Source: Chloroflexota bacterium
GTDB lineage: Bacteria > Chloroflexota > Dehalococcoidia > Tepidiformales > Tepidiformaceae
Reading direction: 5' to 3'
Assembly (NCBI GenBank): GCA_026710655.1
Contig: JAPOQN010000020.1
Location: 1 to 64,000, forward strand
DNA length: 64,000 nucleotides
Positions 30,701 to 40,800 of the stretch are shown here, one piece after another. Below the pieces are notes generated by a model. That model made no database searches. It had not been told where the DNA came from and worked only from the letters and a program-made list of their open reading frames with translations. Every line of letters begins with the position of its first letter. The first letter of the stretch is position 1. Both the position numbers and the translations under genes were made by a program.

Positions 30701-33097
30701 ATGCAGGACGCCGAAGAACTGAGGCGTGAGAACGAGGAGCTCAGGGAGCGCCTCTCCAAGCTCAGCGAAGCCGGTCTGCGAATCACCGAGGAGTTCGAGC
30801 TCGACAAGCTCTTGCGCGAGGTGCTCGACCGCGCGAGATCGCTCACCGGCGCCACCCGCGGCGGGATGACGATCCTGGACGAATCGGGCCAGGCCGACGA
30901 CTTCATCAGCTTTGGCCTCACCGACGCCGAACACCAGCAAACCCTCGACGTGCCCGGCGGCGCTGACTTCTTCGGGTACCTCAGCACCATGCCCCGCCCG
31001 CTGCGAGTTCCGGACTTCCGCGCCTTCCTGCCCTCGGCGGGCCTTCCCGACTGGCCCTCGAATCTGTTTCAGGCCACGAGCTTTCTCTGCGCTCCCGTCC
31101 GCCATGACGGACGCTACGTCGGCGTCTTCTACCTGGGCAACAAGGACGGCGGTGGCGAGTTCACCCTGGTGGACGAAGAGACGCTCCAGCTGTTCGCCTC
31201 GCAGGCGGCGATGGCGATCGCCAACGCCCGGCGGCTCCAGCATGAGCAACGCGCCCGCGCCGACCTGGAAACGTTGATCGATACCACCCCGATTGGCGTC
31301 GCCCTGCTCGATGCCCGCACCGGCAGCGTGGTGAGCTTCAATCGCGAGGCGAAGAGGATTTTCGACGGCCTTTGTGATCCCGGCCAGACGCCCGACGACT
31401 TGCTCCAGGTGCTGCGCTATCGACGCGGTGACGGTCGTGAGTTCACTCTCGCCCAATTCCCGATAGCCCGCGCCCAGCGTGCGGAGGCGGTGCGGGCCGA
31501 GGAGATCGTCCTGCAGGCACCCGATGGCCGCAGTGTGACGGCCATCATCAACGCCACGCCAATCCGTTCCGACGACGGCGAGGTCGAGTCCCTCATCGTA
31601 ACCATGCAGGACATGTCCGCACTCCAGGACCTGGAGCGGATGCGGGCGGAATTCCTGGCGATGGTCAGCCACGAGCTGCGCACGCCACTCACGTCCATCA
31701 AGGGCTCGGCGGCCATTCTGCGCGGGTCGGACCTGCCCATAGACTCGGCCGAGGTCGTTCAGTTCCACCGGCTCATCGAAGAGCAGGCCGACCAGATGCA
31801 GGCGCTCATCACCGACATGCTCGACGTGGCCCGAATTGAGGCGGGCGCCCTTTCCGTATCGCCCGAGCCGGTGGAGGTTCACGATTTGGTCGACCGTGGC
31901 CGCGGTTCGTTCATCAGCGGAGGCGGAACGGAACACATCGAGATCGACATCCCGTCGGAGCTGCCGCAAGTCATGGCGGACCGGCGACGCATCGTGCAAG
32001 TCCTGGTCAATCTGCTGACCAACGCCGAGCGCGCCACCCTGGACGGCTCGCCGGTCAGGCTGGGCGTCCAGCTGCAGGGCGTGCAGGTGGAATTCTCCGT
32101 GAGCGATGACGGGGCCGGGATCCCCGAGGAGCAGTTGCCGCAGCTGTTCCGCAAATTCTCGCGGCGAGAGGTCCGCGCCGAGGGCCAGGGTGATTCGGGA
32201 CTGGGACTGGCCATTTCCAAAGGCATCGTCGAGGCGCACGGCGGCCGCATCTGGGCAAGAAGCGAGGGACCCGGCCGGGGAGCCCAGTTCACCTTCACCC
32301 TGCCGATAGCCCAACCCAACGCCATCCTTGGCGAGCCGGCCGCCTCGGAGCATTCGCCGGAAGGCCTCGGCAAGGGCAGGCGCCGGATCCGGGTTCTCGT
32401 CGTGGATGACGACCCGCAAACGCTCAGCCTCGTTCGCGATGCGCTCACAAAGGCGCACTTCGAGCCGATCTTGACGGGCGACCCCCAGGCCGTGGGCCGC
32501 CTCCTCGGCGAGTACCGTCCGCAGCTCGTGCTGCTGGACCTGATGCTGCCGGAGACGGATGGCATCGAGCTCATGGAGGCCATCCCGGCGCTGCGCAACC
32601 TGCCGGTCATCTTCATCTCCGCCTATGGAGGCGACCAACGCGTCGCGCGCGCCCTGGAGATGGGGGCGGACGACTACATCGTCAAACCGTTTTCGCCCAC
32701 GGAGCTGGTCGCGAGGATCCACACGGTCCTGCGCCGCTGGGTGGGCAGCGCCCCCCCTGAGCCGCCGCCCCCGTTCTCGCTGTACGACCTGACGATCAAT
32801 TTCCGCGAACGGTCAGCCGCGTTGGCGGACCGGCCGCTGGACCTGACCGACCTCGAGTACCGCCTGCTGTACGAGCTTGCCACCAACCCGGGCCGGGTGA
32901 TGACGCACGCCGAACTCCTGCGCCGCATCTGGGGTCCGGGCCACCCCGACAACAGCGGCCCCGTGCGCACGGTCGTCAAGCAGCTCAGGCGGAAGCTGGG
33001 CGACGACGCCGCGAACCCGGTGTACGTCTTCAATCATCCGCGTGTCGGTTACAGCGTGCCCGACCCGCACGCCGCGGAGGACGCCGAGGAGTCGTAG
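30701..33097 (+). CDS. Hybrid sensor kinase-response regulator (intact paralogue)
   Basis: The ATG at 30701 follows GGGAGGTG, so it is preferred over a GTG at 30680. The 798-residue protein has the same order as its paralogue at 26542-28929: coiled coil, GAF, PAS-like, HisKA with His324 (MVSHELRTPLTSIKG), HATPase (SDDGAGIP, GLGLAISKG), receiver (Asp in LLDLMLPETDG; Lys in VKPFSPTEL) and an OmpR-type winged helix ending HPRVGYSVP. Sensor, kinase, receiver and DNA-binding output are thus on one cytoplasmic chain. Phosphate could pass from His324 to its own receiver or that of the Tyr-bearing paralogue. Targets are unknown; the 7-4-7 direct repeats nearby are candidates. Confidence 0.9.
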   Translation: MQDAEELRRENEELRERLSKLSEAGLRITEEFELDKLLREVLDRARSLTGATRGGMTILDESGQADDFISFGLTDAEHQQTLDVPGGADFFGYLSTMPRPLRVPDFRAFLPSAGLPDWPSNLFQATSFLCAPVRHDGRYVGVFYLGNKDGGGEFTLVDEETLQLFASQAAMAIANARRLQHEQRARADLETLIDTTPIGVALLDARTGSVVSFNREAKRIFDGLCDPGQTPDDLLQVLRYRRGDGREFTLAQFPIARAQRAEAVRAEEIVLQAPDGRSVTAIINATPIRSDDGEVESLIVTMQDMSALQDLERMRAEFLAMVSHELRTPLTSIKGSAAILRGSDLPIDSAEVVQFHRLIEEQADQMQALITDMLDVARIEAGALSVSPEPVEVHDLVDRGRGSFISGGGTEHIEIDIPSELPQVMADRRRIVQVLVNLLTNAERATLDGSPVRLGVQLQGVQVEFSVSDDGAGIPEEQLPQLFRKFSRREVRAEGQGDSGLGLAISKGIVEAHGGRIWARSEGPGRGAQFTFTLPIAQPNAILGEPAASEHSPEGLGKGRRRIRVLVVDDDPQTLSLVRDALTKAHFEPILTGDPQAVGRLLGEYRPQLVLLDLMLPETDGIELMEAIPALRNLPVIFISAYGGDQRVARALEMGADDYIVKPFSPTELVARIHTVLRRWVGSAPPEPPPPFSLYDLTINFRERSAALADRPLDLTDLEYRLLYELATNPGRVMTHAELLRRIWGPGHPDNSGPVRTVVKQLRRKLGDDAANPVYVFNHPRVGYSVPDPHAAEDAEES

Positions 33098-33153
33098 CCG
33101 CCAGCCCCGCGCCCGACCGGGGATTGGCGGCAGCGGCGTCGAAGCGGCCTCGA

Positions 33154-33552
33154 TCAGGGGATCGCCAGTTCCCAGCCGACGCGCAGGTTCGTGCAGTTGC
33201 CGTTGATCCTCGGGTTCGCCGCCATGAGCGACGCCGTAGTCACGCCGAGGTCCTGGGCGATACGCCAGCACACGTCGCCCGGCTTGACCGTGTAGGCGCC
33301 CTCTCGGGAGCCGGCCGTGGTCGTTGCTGGAGTCGTGGTTGCTGCCGGACGGGTGGTGGTGGGGGCAGGGGTAGTTGGGACAGGCGTCGGAGTATTGCGA
33401 CTCGCCGGGACCGGCACCTCTCTGGGTGTGGCTGGCGGCTCGGAGCCGATGTTGGCGGGGGCGGAGGCCGGGCCATCCTCGTAGCACGCTGTGAGGGAGA
33501 CGACCGCCGCGAGGATGAGGCCGCCGGACAGACCCCGGGTGATCCACTTCAT
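33154..33552 (-). CDS. LysM-domain lipoprotein
   Basis: A 132-residue exported protein. The signal peptide ends in the lipobox LTAC, so Cys23 would be lipidated. A Pro/Thr-rich linker of about 55 residues follows, typical of cell-surface proteins in Chloroflexota. The C-terminal 48 residues are one LysM domain (AYTVKPGDVCWRIAQDLGV, NGNCTNLRVGWELAIP), with two Cys that could pair. LysM binds N-acetylglucosamine-containing polymers such as peptidoglycan. Single gene, convergent with the kinase at 30701-33097. Confidence 0.85.
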   Translation of the reverse strand: MKWITRGLSGGLILAAVVSLTACYEDGPASAPANIGSEPPATPREVPVPASRNTPTPVPTTPAPTTTRPAATTTPATTTAGSREGAYTVKPGDVCWRIAQDLGVTTASLMAANPRINGNCTNLRVGWELAIP

Positions 33553-33719
33553 ACCCTCTCCTTGCGGGGCTCTGCCTTGTTCGCCGTTCGGCGACAGGAC
33601 CCGTACATCAGGACCCTAGCCACTCACCCCGCGAATTACCCCACCCGTTTGGCCTCCGCCACCCGCCGTCCCGGGTTGTCGTCCCGGTGCCTGCCGGCAT
33701 GGGCCGGCGGGAGAGGCGA

Positions 33720-34331
33720 CTACAGGGGTGTGAAGCTGCTTATCGTGAACCTGTCTTCTTCGTCGGCCATGCGCTTGTCGTAATCGATGAACACCTCCGC
33801 AGGGTAGCCGAACGTCTCGTCGTAGGAGACTTCGATGCGGGCGGCGCCCTGCGTGATGGCGTCCTGGATGAGGGCGAACAGGCCCTCAATGGGAACGAAG
33901 CGTTCCGGCGCGGGAATTGGTCCAGCATTGGGAGCCACTGCGCTCACAGCGACTACGTTGCCGCCCCCCACGGTTACCTGCGTGTCCGCCCGGTAGTCCT
34001 CAGGGCAGAAGCACGTCCACGCGCCGGTGTAGGTGTAGTCGGCGATGCCGGAGTTCTCCCACCGTTCCCGGGCCTGCAGCAGGGCCGCCTGAGCCGAGTC
34101 GAGGGCGCTTGCCGTAGGGGTCGCCGCGGGGGCTATGGCTGTCGGTGCGGACGTTGCCGTTGGAGGCGTTGCTGTTGGCGCAGGGGTGGCCGCCGGGGGA
34201 GACGCGGCGACCGTAGGGGTGGCTGCCGGCGGAAATGGTGTGGGCGCAGGGGTTGGGTCAGCGGTTCCACACGCTGCCATGGACACGAGCGCTGCCGCGC
34301 AGGCGACCGCGATGCTCATCTGCTTGATCAC
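33720..34331 (-). CDS. Lipoprotein with Pro/Thr/Ala linker and DUF6174-like domain
   Basis: The GTG at 34331 has AGGAGG at good spacing and yields MIKQMSIAVACAAALVSMAAC, a clear lipoprotein signal with lipobox MAAC. An Ala/Pro/Thr-rich linker of about 65 residues leads to a 110-residue domain: LLQARERWENSGIADYTYTG, CFCPEDYRADTQVTVGGGNV and SYDETFGYPAEVFIDYD. This matches the DUF6174 pattern found in many secreted bacterial lipoproteins of unknown role. An ATG four codons downstream is an alternative start. Confidence 0.8.
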   Translation of the reverse strand: MIKQMSIAVACAAALVSMAACGTADPTPAPTPFPPAATPTVAASPPAATPAPTATPPTATSAPTAIAPAATPTASALDSAQAALLQARERWENSGIADYTYTGAWTCFCPEDYRADTQVTVGGGNVVAVSAVAPNAGPIPAPERFVPIEGLFALIQDAITQGAARIEVSYDETFGYPAEVFIDYDKRMADEEDRFTISSFTPL

Positions 34332-34524
34332 CTCCGCCTCCTCTGTCGCTGATCTCTCAATAGCTACTACGAGCACAGGCGCTCAAACGTTCCCTGACTG
34401 TCCCGCGTGCCGTTGCGGGCATCCTTACCTTTCCGGCGGCAGCGGTAGCGGATCAGGATGCCGTGGCGTGCGGCCGCGGAGTAACCTCGATGCCGACGGG
34501 AATCGGACAGCTCGGGGGTGACTC

Positions 34525-35697
34525 ATGATTCTTCCAACCGCCGCCGCCCAGAGTCTCGGCACCGAAACCGCGTTCGAGGTCCTGGCCCGGGCGAACAAGC
34601 TCGCCGCCGAGGGTCGCTCGATCATCAACCTCGGGATCGGCCAGCCCGACTTCGCCACGCCCGAAAACATCGTTCGGGCAGGCCAGCGCGCCCTCGCCGA
34701 AGGGAAGCACGGATACACGCCCGGCGCCGGCATCCCCGAATTGCGCGAGGCTGTTGCCCGTGATCTCAAGCGTCGCCACGGCGCCGAGGTTGACCCGGAG
34801 ACCGTGCTGATCACGCCGGGGGCGAAGCCGGTCATGTTCTTCGCGGCGCTGCTCATGGGCGAGCCCGGCGCGGAGATCATGTATCCCAATCCCGGATTCC
34901 CGATCTACGAGTCGGTCATCCGTTTCTCAGGCGCGACGCCCGTCCCCATCGAGCTGCATGAGGCCAGTGGCTTCACCTTCGACCCGGACCAGGTGCTCAG
35001 CCAGATCAACGAGCGCACCCGGCTCATCATCCTCAACAGCCCCGCCAATCCAACCGGCGGCGTGTACACGCGCGAGCAGGTCGAGCGGCTGGTGCAGGGG
35101 CTCGAACGGTGGCCTGACGTGGTCATCCTCAGCGACGAGATCTACTCCCGCATCCTCTACGGGGGGCGCCAGCACCAGTCCTGGCTCAACTACCCGCAGC
35201 TCCGCGACCGCCTCATCGTGCTGGACGGCTGGAGCAAGACGTACGCGATGACCGGGTGGCGGCTCGGCTACGGCGTCTTCCCGCCCGACCTCTTCCCGTT
35301 CGCCGAACGCCTCGCGATCAACAGCTACAGCTGCCCCAACGCCGCAACCCAGTACGCGGCCATCGAAGCCCTCGATGGTCCCCAGGGGCCCGTCGATGTC
35401 ATGACTGCGGCGTTTGATGAGCGCCGCAAGGTCATCGTCAAGGAACTGAACAAGGTGCCTGGGGTCAGTTGCGTCGATCCGGGCGGCGCGTTCTACGCCT
35501 TCCCCAACATCTCCGGAACCGGTATCGACGCCCGCACCCTGCAGGAACGCCTGCTTGAAGAGGCCGGGGTCGCCGTCATCGCCGGGACCAGCTTCGGACA
35601 CCTCGGCGAGGGCTACCTGCGCTTCAGCTACGCCGCCTCCCTTGAGGAGATCGTCGAGGGGGTGGACCGCATGCGGACCCTCCTGGCGAACAGCTAG
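34525..35697 (+). CDS. Class I/II pyridoxal-phosphate aminotransferase
   Basis: The 390-residue enzyme has fold-type I PLP features: INLGIGQPDFATPENI near the N-terminus, substrate/cofactor loop LITPGAKPVMF, NSPANPTGGVY, VILSDEIYSRILY and the Schiff-base Lys in LDGWSKTYAMTGWRLGYG, with an Arg in YLRFSYA for the substrate carboxylate. The AspB/aromatic aminotransferase group fits best; exact substrate is open. The ATG at 34525 follows GGGGGTGA. It stands alone, divergent from the DUF6174-like lipoprotein gene. Confidence 0.92.
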   Translation: MILPTAAAQSLGTETAFEVLARANKLAAEGRSIINLGIGQPDFATPENIVRAGQRALAEGKHGYTPGAGIPELREAVARDLKRRHGAEVDPETVLITPGAKPVMFFAALLMGEPGAEIMYPNPGFPIYESVIRFSGATPVPIELHEASGFTFDPDQVLSQINERTRLIILNSPANPTGGVYTREQVERLVQGLERWPDVVILSDEIYSRILYGGRQHQSWLNYPQLRDRLIVLDGWSKTYAMTGWRLGYGVFPPDLFPFAERLAINSYSCPNAATQYAAIEALDGPQGPVDVMTAAFDERRKVIVKELNKVPGVSCVDPGGAFYAFPNISGTGIDARTLQERLLEEAGVAVIAGTSFGHLGEGYLRFSYAASLEEIVEGVDRMRTLLANS

Positions 35698-35795
35698 GCG
35701 GCACAATCCGGTCAGGCTTACCCAACGTATTCATCAGGGAAAGGCCGCCTGCACGGGACGTGCCACAGGGCCGCCCGCTCGCGTACCCTCGACAC

Positions 35796-36110
35796 ATGAC
35801 CGACGCACCGAGTGCCGCCGACGCCACGACGGTCGTGACTGTCTACCCCATGACTGGGCGGCAACTCTTCTTCAACGTCCCGCACGCCATCTGCGAGGAG
35901 TGTGACCTCACCGTCCGCCTCGTCCAGCGCGTCGCTGACGATCTCCCCAATGTCGAGGTTCGCATCAAGCCCTGGTTCAACAACGTCTTCGATGCCCTGC
36001 GACGAGGGGGTTGGCACCCGCCTGTCGTGACGATCGATGGCAAGGTCACGACGCAGGGAGTCGTCCCCGACGAAGACGGTCTCCGCCGCGCTCTCGCCAA
36101 TGACGGCTGA
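35796..36110 (+). CDS. Thioredoxin/glutaredoxin-like protein with CEEC motif
   Basis: The ATG at 35796 gives 104 residues. After a strand (LFFNVPHAI) comes CEEC at a position suited to a redox or metal-binding pair, then a long helix (LTVRLVQRVADDL), a strand (VEVRIKPWF) and the cis-Pro segment HPPVVTIDGKV. This is a minimal thioredoxin fold resembling the small redox-active or arsenate-reductase-like proteins. Its 3' end overlaps the acyltransferase start by 11 bp, so the two are likely co-translated. Confidence 0.65.
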   Translation: MTDAPSAADATTVVTVYPMTGRQLFFNVPHAICEECDLTVRLVQRVADDLPNVEVRIKPWFNNVFDALRRGGWHPPVVTIDGKVTTQGVVPDEDGLRRALANDG

Positions 36111-37005
36111 CCGGGCGGTCGCTACCGGCCCAGCCGCCCCACCAGGGGAGGTTCCCCGCACCCTTCTCGGCGGCTATTTCGGCGTCAGCTCCCCTCGCGA
36201 ATGGCTGAGAGCCTGGGTAGCCATCCTTGTCCTCCTCGGGCCTGCGAGGCTCGTGCTTCGCCTCGCCGCCGTGCTGCCGAACCGCTCCGCCCAGCGGGTA
36301 GCCGAGCGCTGGTGGGCCAGGCTCGCCGCCCGCCTCCTCCGTCTGCGCGTCCACACCAGTGGTCTCGAACACATCGACCCCGATGAGCGCTACGTGGTCG
36401 TCTCCCTCCACGAGGGGTTCGCCGACGGTCTCGCCCTCCTCCACCTGCCCCTCTCGCTCACCGCCGTCGCCCGCGACGAGCTCGTCGACTTCCCCCTCCT
36501 TGGTGACCAACTTCAGCGCGGGCGGCACCTCTTCATCCCTCCCGAGCGCCCCTTCCAGGCCGCCCGCGCCCTCCTGCGCGAGGCCCGCGCTGCCATCGAG
36601 GCCGGCGATAGCGTCCTCTGCTTCCCCCAGGGCTCCATACTCGGCATCGAGCTCGCCTTCCAGCCGGGGGCGTTCAACCTCGCCCGCCGCCTGGGCCGCC
36701 CGCTCCTCCCGATTGTGGTTACTGGCGGCCACCGTGTCTGGGAGCACCCCTTCACTCCCACCCTGCGCTTCGACCAGTCCATGTCCGTCACCGTGCTCCC
36801 CCCCGTCCCGCCCGGCGAAGCCGTTGGCCGTCGGGCGGCGATCGAGTCGCATATGAAGCAGCTTGCCCTCTCCAGCCCCACGCCCCCTCGCCGCTTCGAC
36901 CCCGCCCGCGACGGTTACTGGGACGCCTATCGCTACGAGGTCGACCCCTCCTTCCCCGATCTCGCCGAGCGAGTCGCCAGCCATCGCCGGGCCGGCGCCT
37001 CGTAG
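36100..37005 (+). CDS. PlsC-type 1-acyl-glycerol-3-phosphate acyltransferase-like protein
   Basis: From an ATG inside the end of the preceding gene, 301 residues are encoded. One hydrophobic helix (AWVAILVLLGPARLVLRLAAVL) probably anchors it to the membrane. The acyltransferase block I is SLHEGFADGLAL (HxxxxD), followed by ARDELVDFPLLGDQL, block III-like VLCFPQGSILG and the LLPIVVTGG strand. It should transfer an acyl chain to a lysophospholipid or other small acceptor; the acceptor is unknown. Possibly co-expressed with the redox protein upstream. Confidence 0.8.
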   Translation: MTADRAVATGPAAPPGEVPRTLLGGYFGVSSPREWLRAWVAILVLLGPARLVLRLAAVLPNRSAQRVAERWWARLAARLLRLRVHTSGLEHIDPDERYVVVSLHEGFADGLALLHLPLSLTAVARDELVDFPLLGDQLQRGRHLFIPPERPFQAARALLREARAAIEAGDSVLCFPQGSILGIELAFQPGAFNLARRLGRPLLPIVVTGGHRVWEHPFTPTLRFDQSMSVTVLPPVPPGEAVGRRAAIESHMKQLALSSPTPPRRFDPARDGYWDAYRYEVDPSFPDLAERVASHRRAGAS

Positions 37006-37023
37006 CCATCCCGCCGCACCGGG

Positions 37024-37680
37024 TCAGTGCTGGTCGAACTCCACCAGCAGGTCCCCTACTGAGCGGATGCTGCTGCCGCGCTTGCGCGCCTTGATGGTGT
37101 CCATCGGTTCGTCCGCGAGCCGCGGCGACTTCATCACGCGCAACAGCTCCTGGGCCCCCACGATCGCCTCCCGTCGCGCAAGCTGATAGCCGATGCAGAA
37201 GTGCCGGCCGAGCATCGTCATGATCACGCGGATCGGGAGCTGGCTCGTGAACTCCTGTGTGAGGTTCACCCGCCCCCTGTCCGCGAATGCCTCGACCAGG
37301 TCACGCGCCACCTCGCGAACGATGGGCGTGAACGCGTCCAGCTTGCGGCCAACCAGCGCATCGCCAACGAGGTTGCGCTGCTCGGCGTGCTCGGCGCCGC
37401 CGAGACTGAGCATCGTCTGTCCGAGCACCCCGTCGGTCTCGTAGCTGTGGGGACGCGTGCCGAACGCTTCCTCGTCCCGGAACGCCTCGACGAGGTCCCA
37501 GTACCGCGTGACATGCCACTGGTTATGCAGGCGGTCGTGGTAGACCGGGTGGTAGGTGCGCAGCCGGCGGTAGAGCGGGTACGGGTCGGCCAGGAAGCCG
37601 GGCGAGTCGAACTCGCTCGCATCGATGATGCGCTCGTCGTCCGGGGTCGATGCTGCAGGTGAAGACGTGGTCTGCGACAT
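37024..37680 (-). pseudogene. Cytochrome P450 with internal deletion
   Basis: The ATG at 37680 (GGAAGGAAG upstream) starts a convincing P450 N-terminus: DPYPLYRRLRTYHPVYHD, WDLVEAFRDEEAFGTRP, QRNLVGDALVGRKLDAF and QEFTSQLPIRVIMTMLG. The next residues are RHFCIGYQLARREAIVG, the haem-thiolate loop that belongs about 190 residues later. The I-helix, K-helix ExxR and meander are absent, leaving 218 residues instead of about 400. The frame is kept across the junction near 37,200. Such a protein cannot form the P450 fold or bind haem normally, so this is a deletion remnant or an assembly collapse. Confidence 0.85.
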
Positions 37681-37887
37681 GGCTTCCTTCCTCGAGTTCG
37701 CCCCATCCTGGACGACCCCAGTGCGGTGCCCGTATTCACGCCCAGTGTGCGCCATTCGTGAGGGCGTTGGGCGGCGCGGGCTTCCGGGCTGCGCACAGGC
37801 GACCGCTCGGGGAGAATGCTGACCACCCGAGTTCGCCTGCGGGTCTCCTTGCGCCAACGATCCCGGGGATAGTCCGAACACCAGGAA

Positions 37888-40800
37888 ATGATAGGCATGC
37901 ACATAACGCTCAAGTCGGTGGGAACCCTCATCTGCCTCACCCTGATGGTGGTCGTGCTGGTGGCATGCGGCTCCGACCCCGAGACCAGCCCCGAAGCGTC
38001 ACCCACCGCCACGACTGCCGTGGAGCAGACGCCCGTTTCCACGCCCGAACCCACGCCCGCAGCCACGCCAACGGCCACGCCCGTTCCCGAGACGCCCACC
38101 GCGACACCGGAGCCCACGGTCACTCCCGCGCCGGAGGTCATCGGCCCCGATGGCAACCTGATCTTCGATCCGGCCGTGGTCCGCGGCACCCTCAGCAACG
38201 GCATGGCCTACTACATCAGGCACAACCAGGAGCCGCGCGAACGGGCCCACCTGTCGCTGGTCGTGAAGGCCGGTTCGGTCCTCGAAGAAGAGGAACAGCG
38301 GGGGCTGGCCCACTTCGTCGAACACATGGCCTTCAACGGCACCGAGCGCTTCGCCAAGCAGGAGATCATCGAGTACCTCGAATCGATTGGCTCCAGCTTC
38401 GGCGCCCACCTGAACGCGTACACGAGCTACGACGAGACGGTCTATTTCCTCGAAATCCCGACCGACGACCCCGAGATCCTCGAGAAGGCGTTCCAGATCC
38501 TCAGCGACTGGGCCTACGCCATCAGCTTCGATCCGGAAGAGGTCGAGTTGGAGCGCGGCGTGGTGCTGGAGGAGTGGCGCCTCGGCCAGGGATTCGACTC
38601 CCGCTGGCGGGACGGTATCTACCAGGCCCTGTTCGGCTCCTCGCGCTATTCCGAGCGAAGCCCCATCGGTCTTCCCGAGGTCATCGAGACCGCCCCGGTC
38701 GAGCAACTGCGCGCCTACTACGAGCGCTGGTACCGCCCCGAACTGATGGCCCTCGTGGCCGTCGGCGACTTCGACCCCGATTTGATCGAGGCCAAGATCA
38801 CGCAGTACTTCGCGCCGCCCCCAGAGGGCGAGGCGCAGCAGGAGCGGGCGGCGGTCGCGCCGCCGGCCACCCTGCCCGCGTTCGAGGTTCCGGGACACGA
38901 GGAACCCCGTATCGACATCTTCACCGACCCGGAGGCGCCCGGCACCCAGCTGATTCTCGTGCAGAAGACGCCGCCGGATGCCGGGCGGGACCTCTCCGCA
39001 TTCAGGCGCTTCGTGGCCCAGCAGTTGGCCTTCCAGATGTTGAACGCGCGGCTGTTCGAACGCGGCCAGGTTGCCGACCCACCCTACCTGTGGACGCAGG
39101 GCGGACAGGGAGGGTTCGTGAGACCGACCGATATCGTGACCTTCTCCGTCGTGACCGAGCAGGACGGCATCGAGGCGGGATTCGCGGCCCTCCTGGAGGA
39201 GCTGCAGCGCGTGCGCCAGCACGGCTTTACCGCCAGCGAGCTGGCCCGCGAGAAGATCAACCTGCTGAGCTCAGTTGAGAGCCGCTACAAGGAGCGCGAC
39301 CAACGGGATTCGGGCCTGTTGGTCAGCGAGTACCGTGCCCATTTCCTGACGGGGACCCCGGTTCCCGGCGCGGAAGCGGAGTGGGAGCTGTACCAGCAGG
39401 TGCTGCCGCAGGTCTCGCTCGAAGAGGTCGATGCGCTGGCCGAGTCCTGGTCGGAAACGCGGGACACCGTGCTGCTCGTGCTCCGGCCCGAGGATCCCGA
39501 GGCCAGCACCGACGAAGTCCTGAGCGCGACCATGGCAGCGCAGCTCGAGGGCGCCAACGCGCTGCAGGTGGAGGCCTACGAGGACGACTTCGATGACCTC
39601 CCGCTGATGGCGGCGCTCCCAACCCCGGGGACTGTCACCGCGGAGGCGCAGATCGAGTCGATCGATGCGGTGCGGTGGACGCTCTCGAACGGTATCACCG
39701 TCATCGCCAAGCAGACTGACTTCCAGAACGACGAGGTGCTCTTCACCGCGTTCAGCGCGGGCGGCCACTCCCTCGCCTCCGACGAGGACCACGTGTCCGC
39801 CCTCTACGCCGCCGACATCGCCTCTGGCAGCGGCGTCGGCCTGCACGACAGCGTCACGCTGGACAAGCTGCTGGCAGGCAAGCGGGTGTCGGTTGCCCCC
39901 TATATCAGTGCGCTCTTCGAAGGACTGAGCGGCACTGCCTCGCCCGAGGACCTGGAGACCCTGTTCCAGCTGATCACGCTTTACGTGACCGAGCCCCGCT
40001 TCGATGAGGCCTACTTCTCCACGTACGAGGCGAGGCTGCGCACCAACGCGGAGGGTCGTACGGCCGACCCAGATTCCGTGTTCTTCGACAAGGCGACCAG
40101 CGTTCTGAGGCAGGGCCACTTCCGGTCCCGGACCCTCACCCTGGACCTTCTCGCTGAGCTCGACTTTGAGCGCGCGCAGACGGTCTACGCCGACCGCTTC
40201 GCGGACTTTGGCGATGCGACCTTCGTGTTCGTTGGCGCATTCGACTGGGATGAGCTGCGTGACCTCACCAGCCGCTACCTCGCCAGCCTCCCCAGCACCG
40301 GGCGCGCCGAGGAGTGGGTCGACCACAACATCGACCCACCGCCCGGGGTGGAGGAGCACGTCGTCCGCAAGGGCATCGAACCCCGCAGCCAGACGATCCT
40401 GATCTACGCGGGAGACGCGCAGTGGAGCCGCGAGGAGGCGCTCACCGTAACGGTGGCGGGTGAGATCCTTGGCACCCGCCTCCGCGAGCGCGTGCGCGAG
40501 GAGCTGGGCGGCACCTACGCCATCGGCGTCAGCGCCAGCATCAACCTGCTCCCTGACTCCGAGTACCTCCTGTACGTCCTCTTTGGCAGCGACCCCGCCC
40601 GCGTGGAGGAGCTCACCGCGGAGGTGGAGGTGGAGATCGCCTGGCTCCGCGACGGAGGCGAGCAAAGCTACCTCGACACCGTCAAGGAACAGTTCCGGAC
40701 TTCCCGCGAGGAGCAGCTCCGCGAGAACAGCTTCTGGCTCGGCCAGATCGGGGACGCAACACAGCGGGGCGAGTCCCTCGACGTGATTACCGGCTTCGAC

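Noticed and set aside
30377-32722. A 781-codon minus-strand frame
   Set aside because: It is antisense to the intact hybrid kinase gene, which has full domain support.
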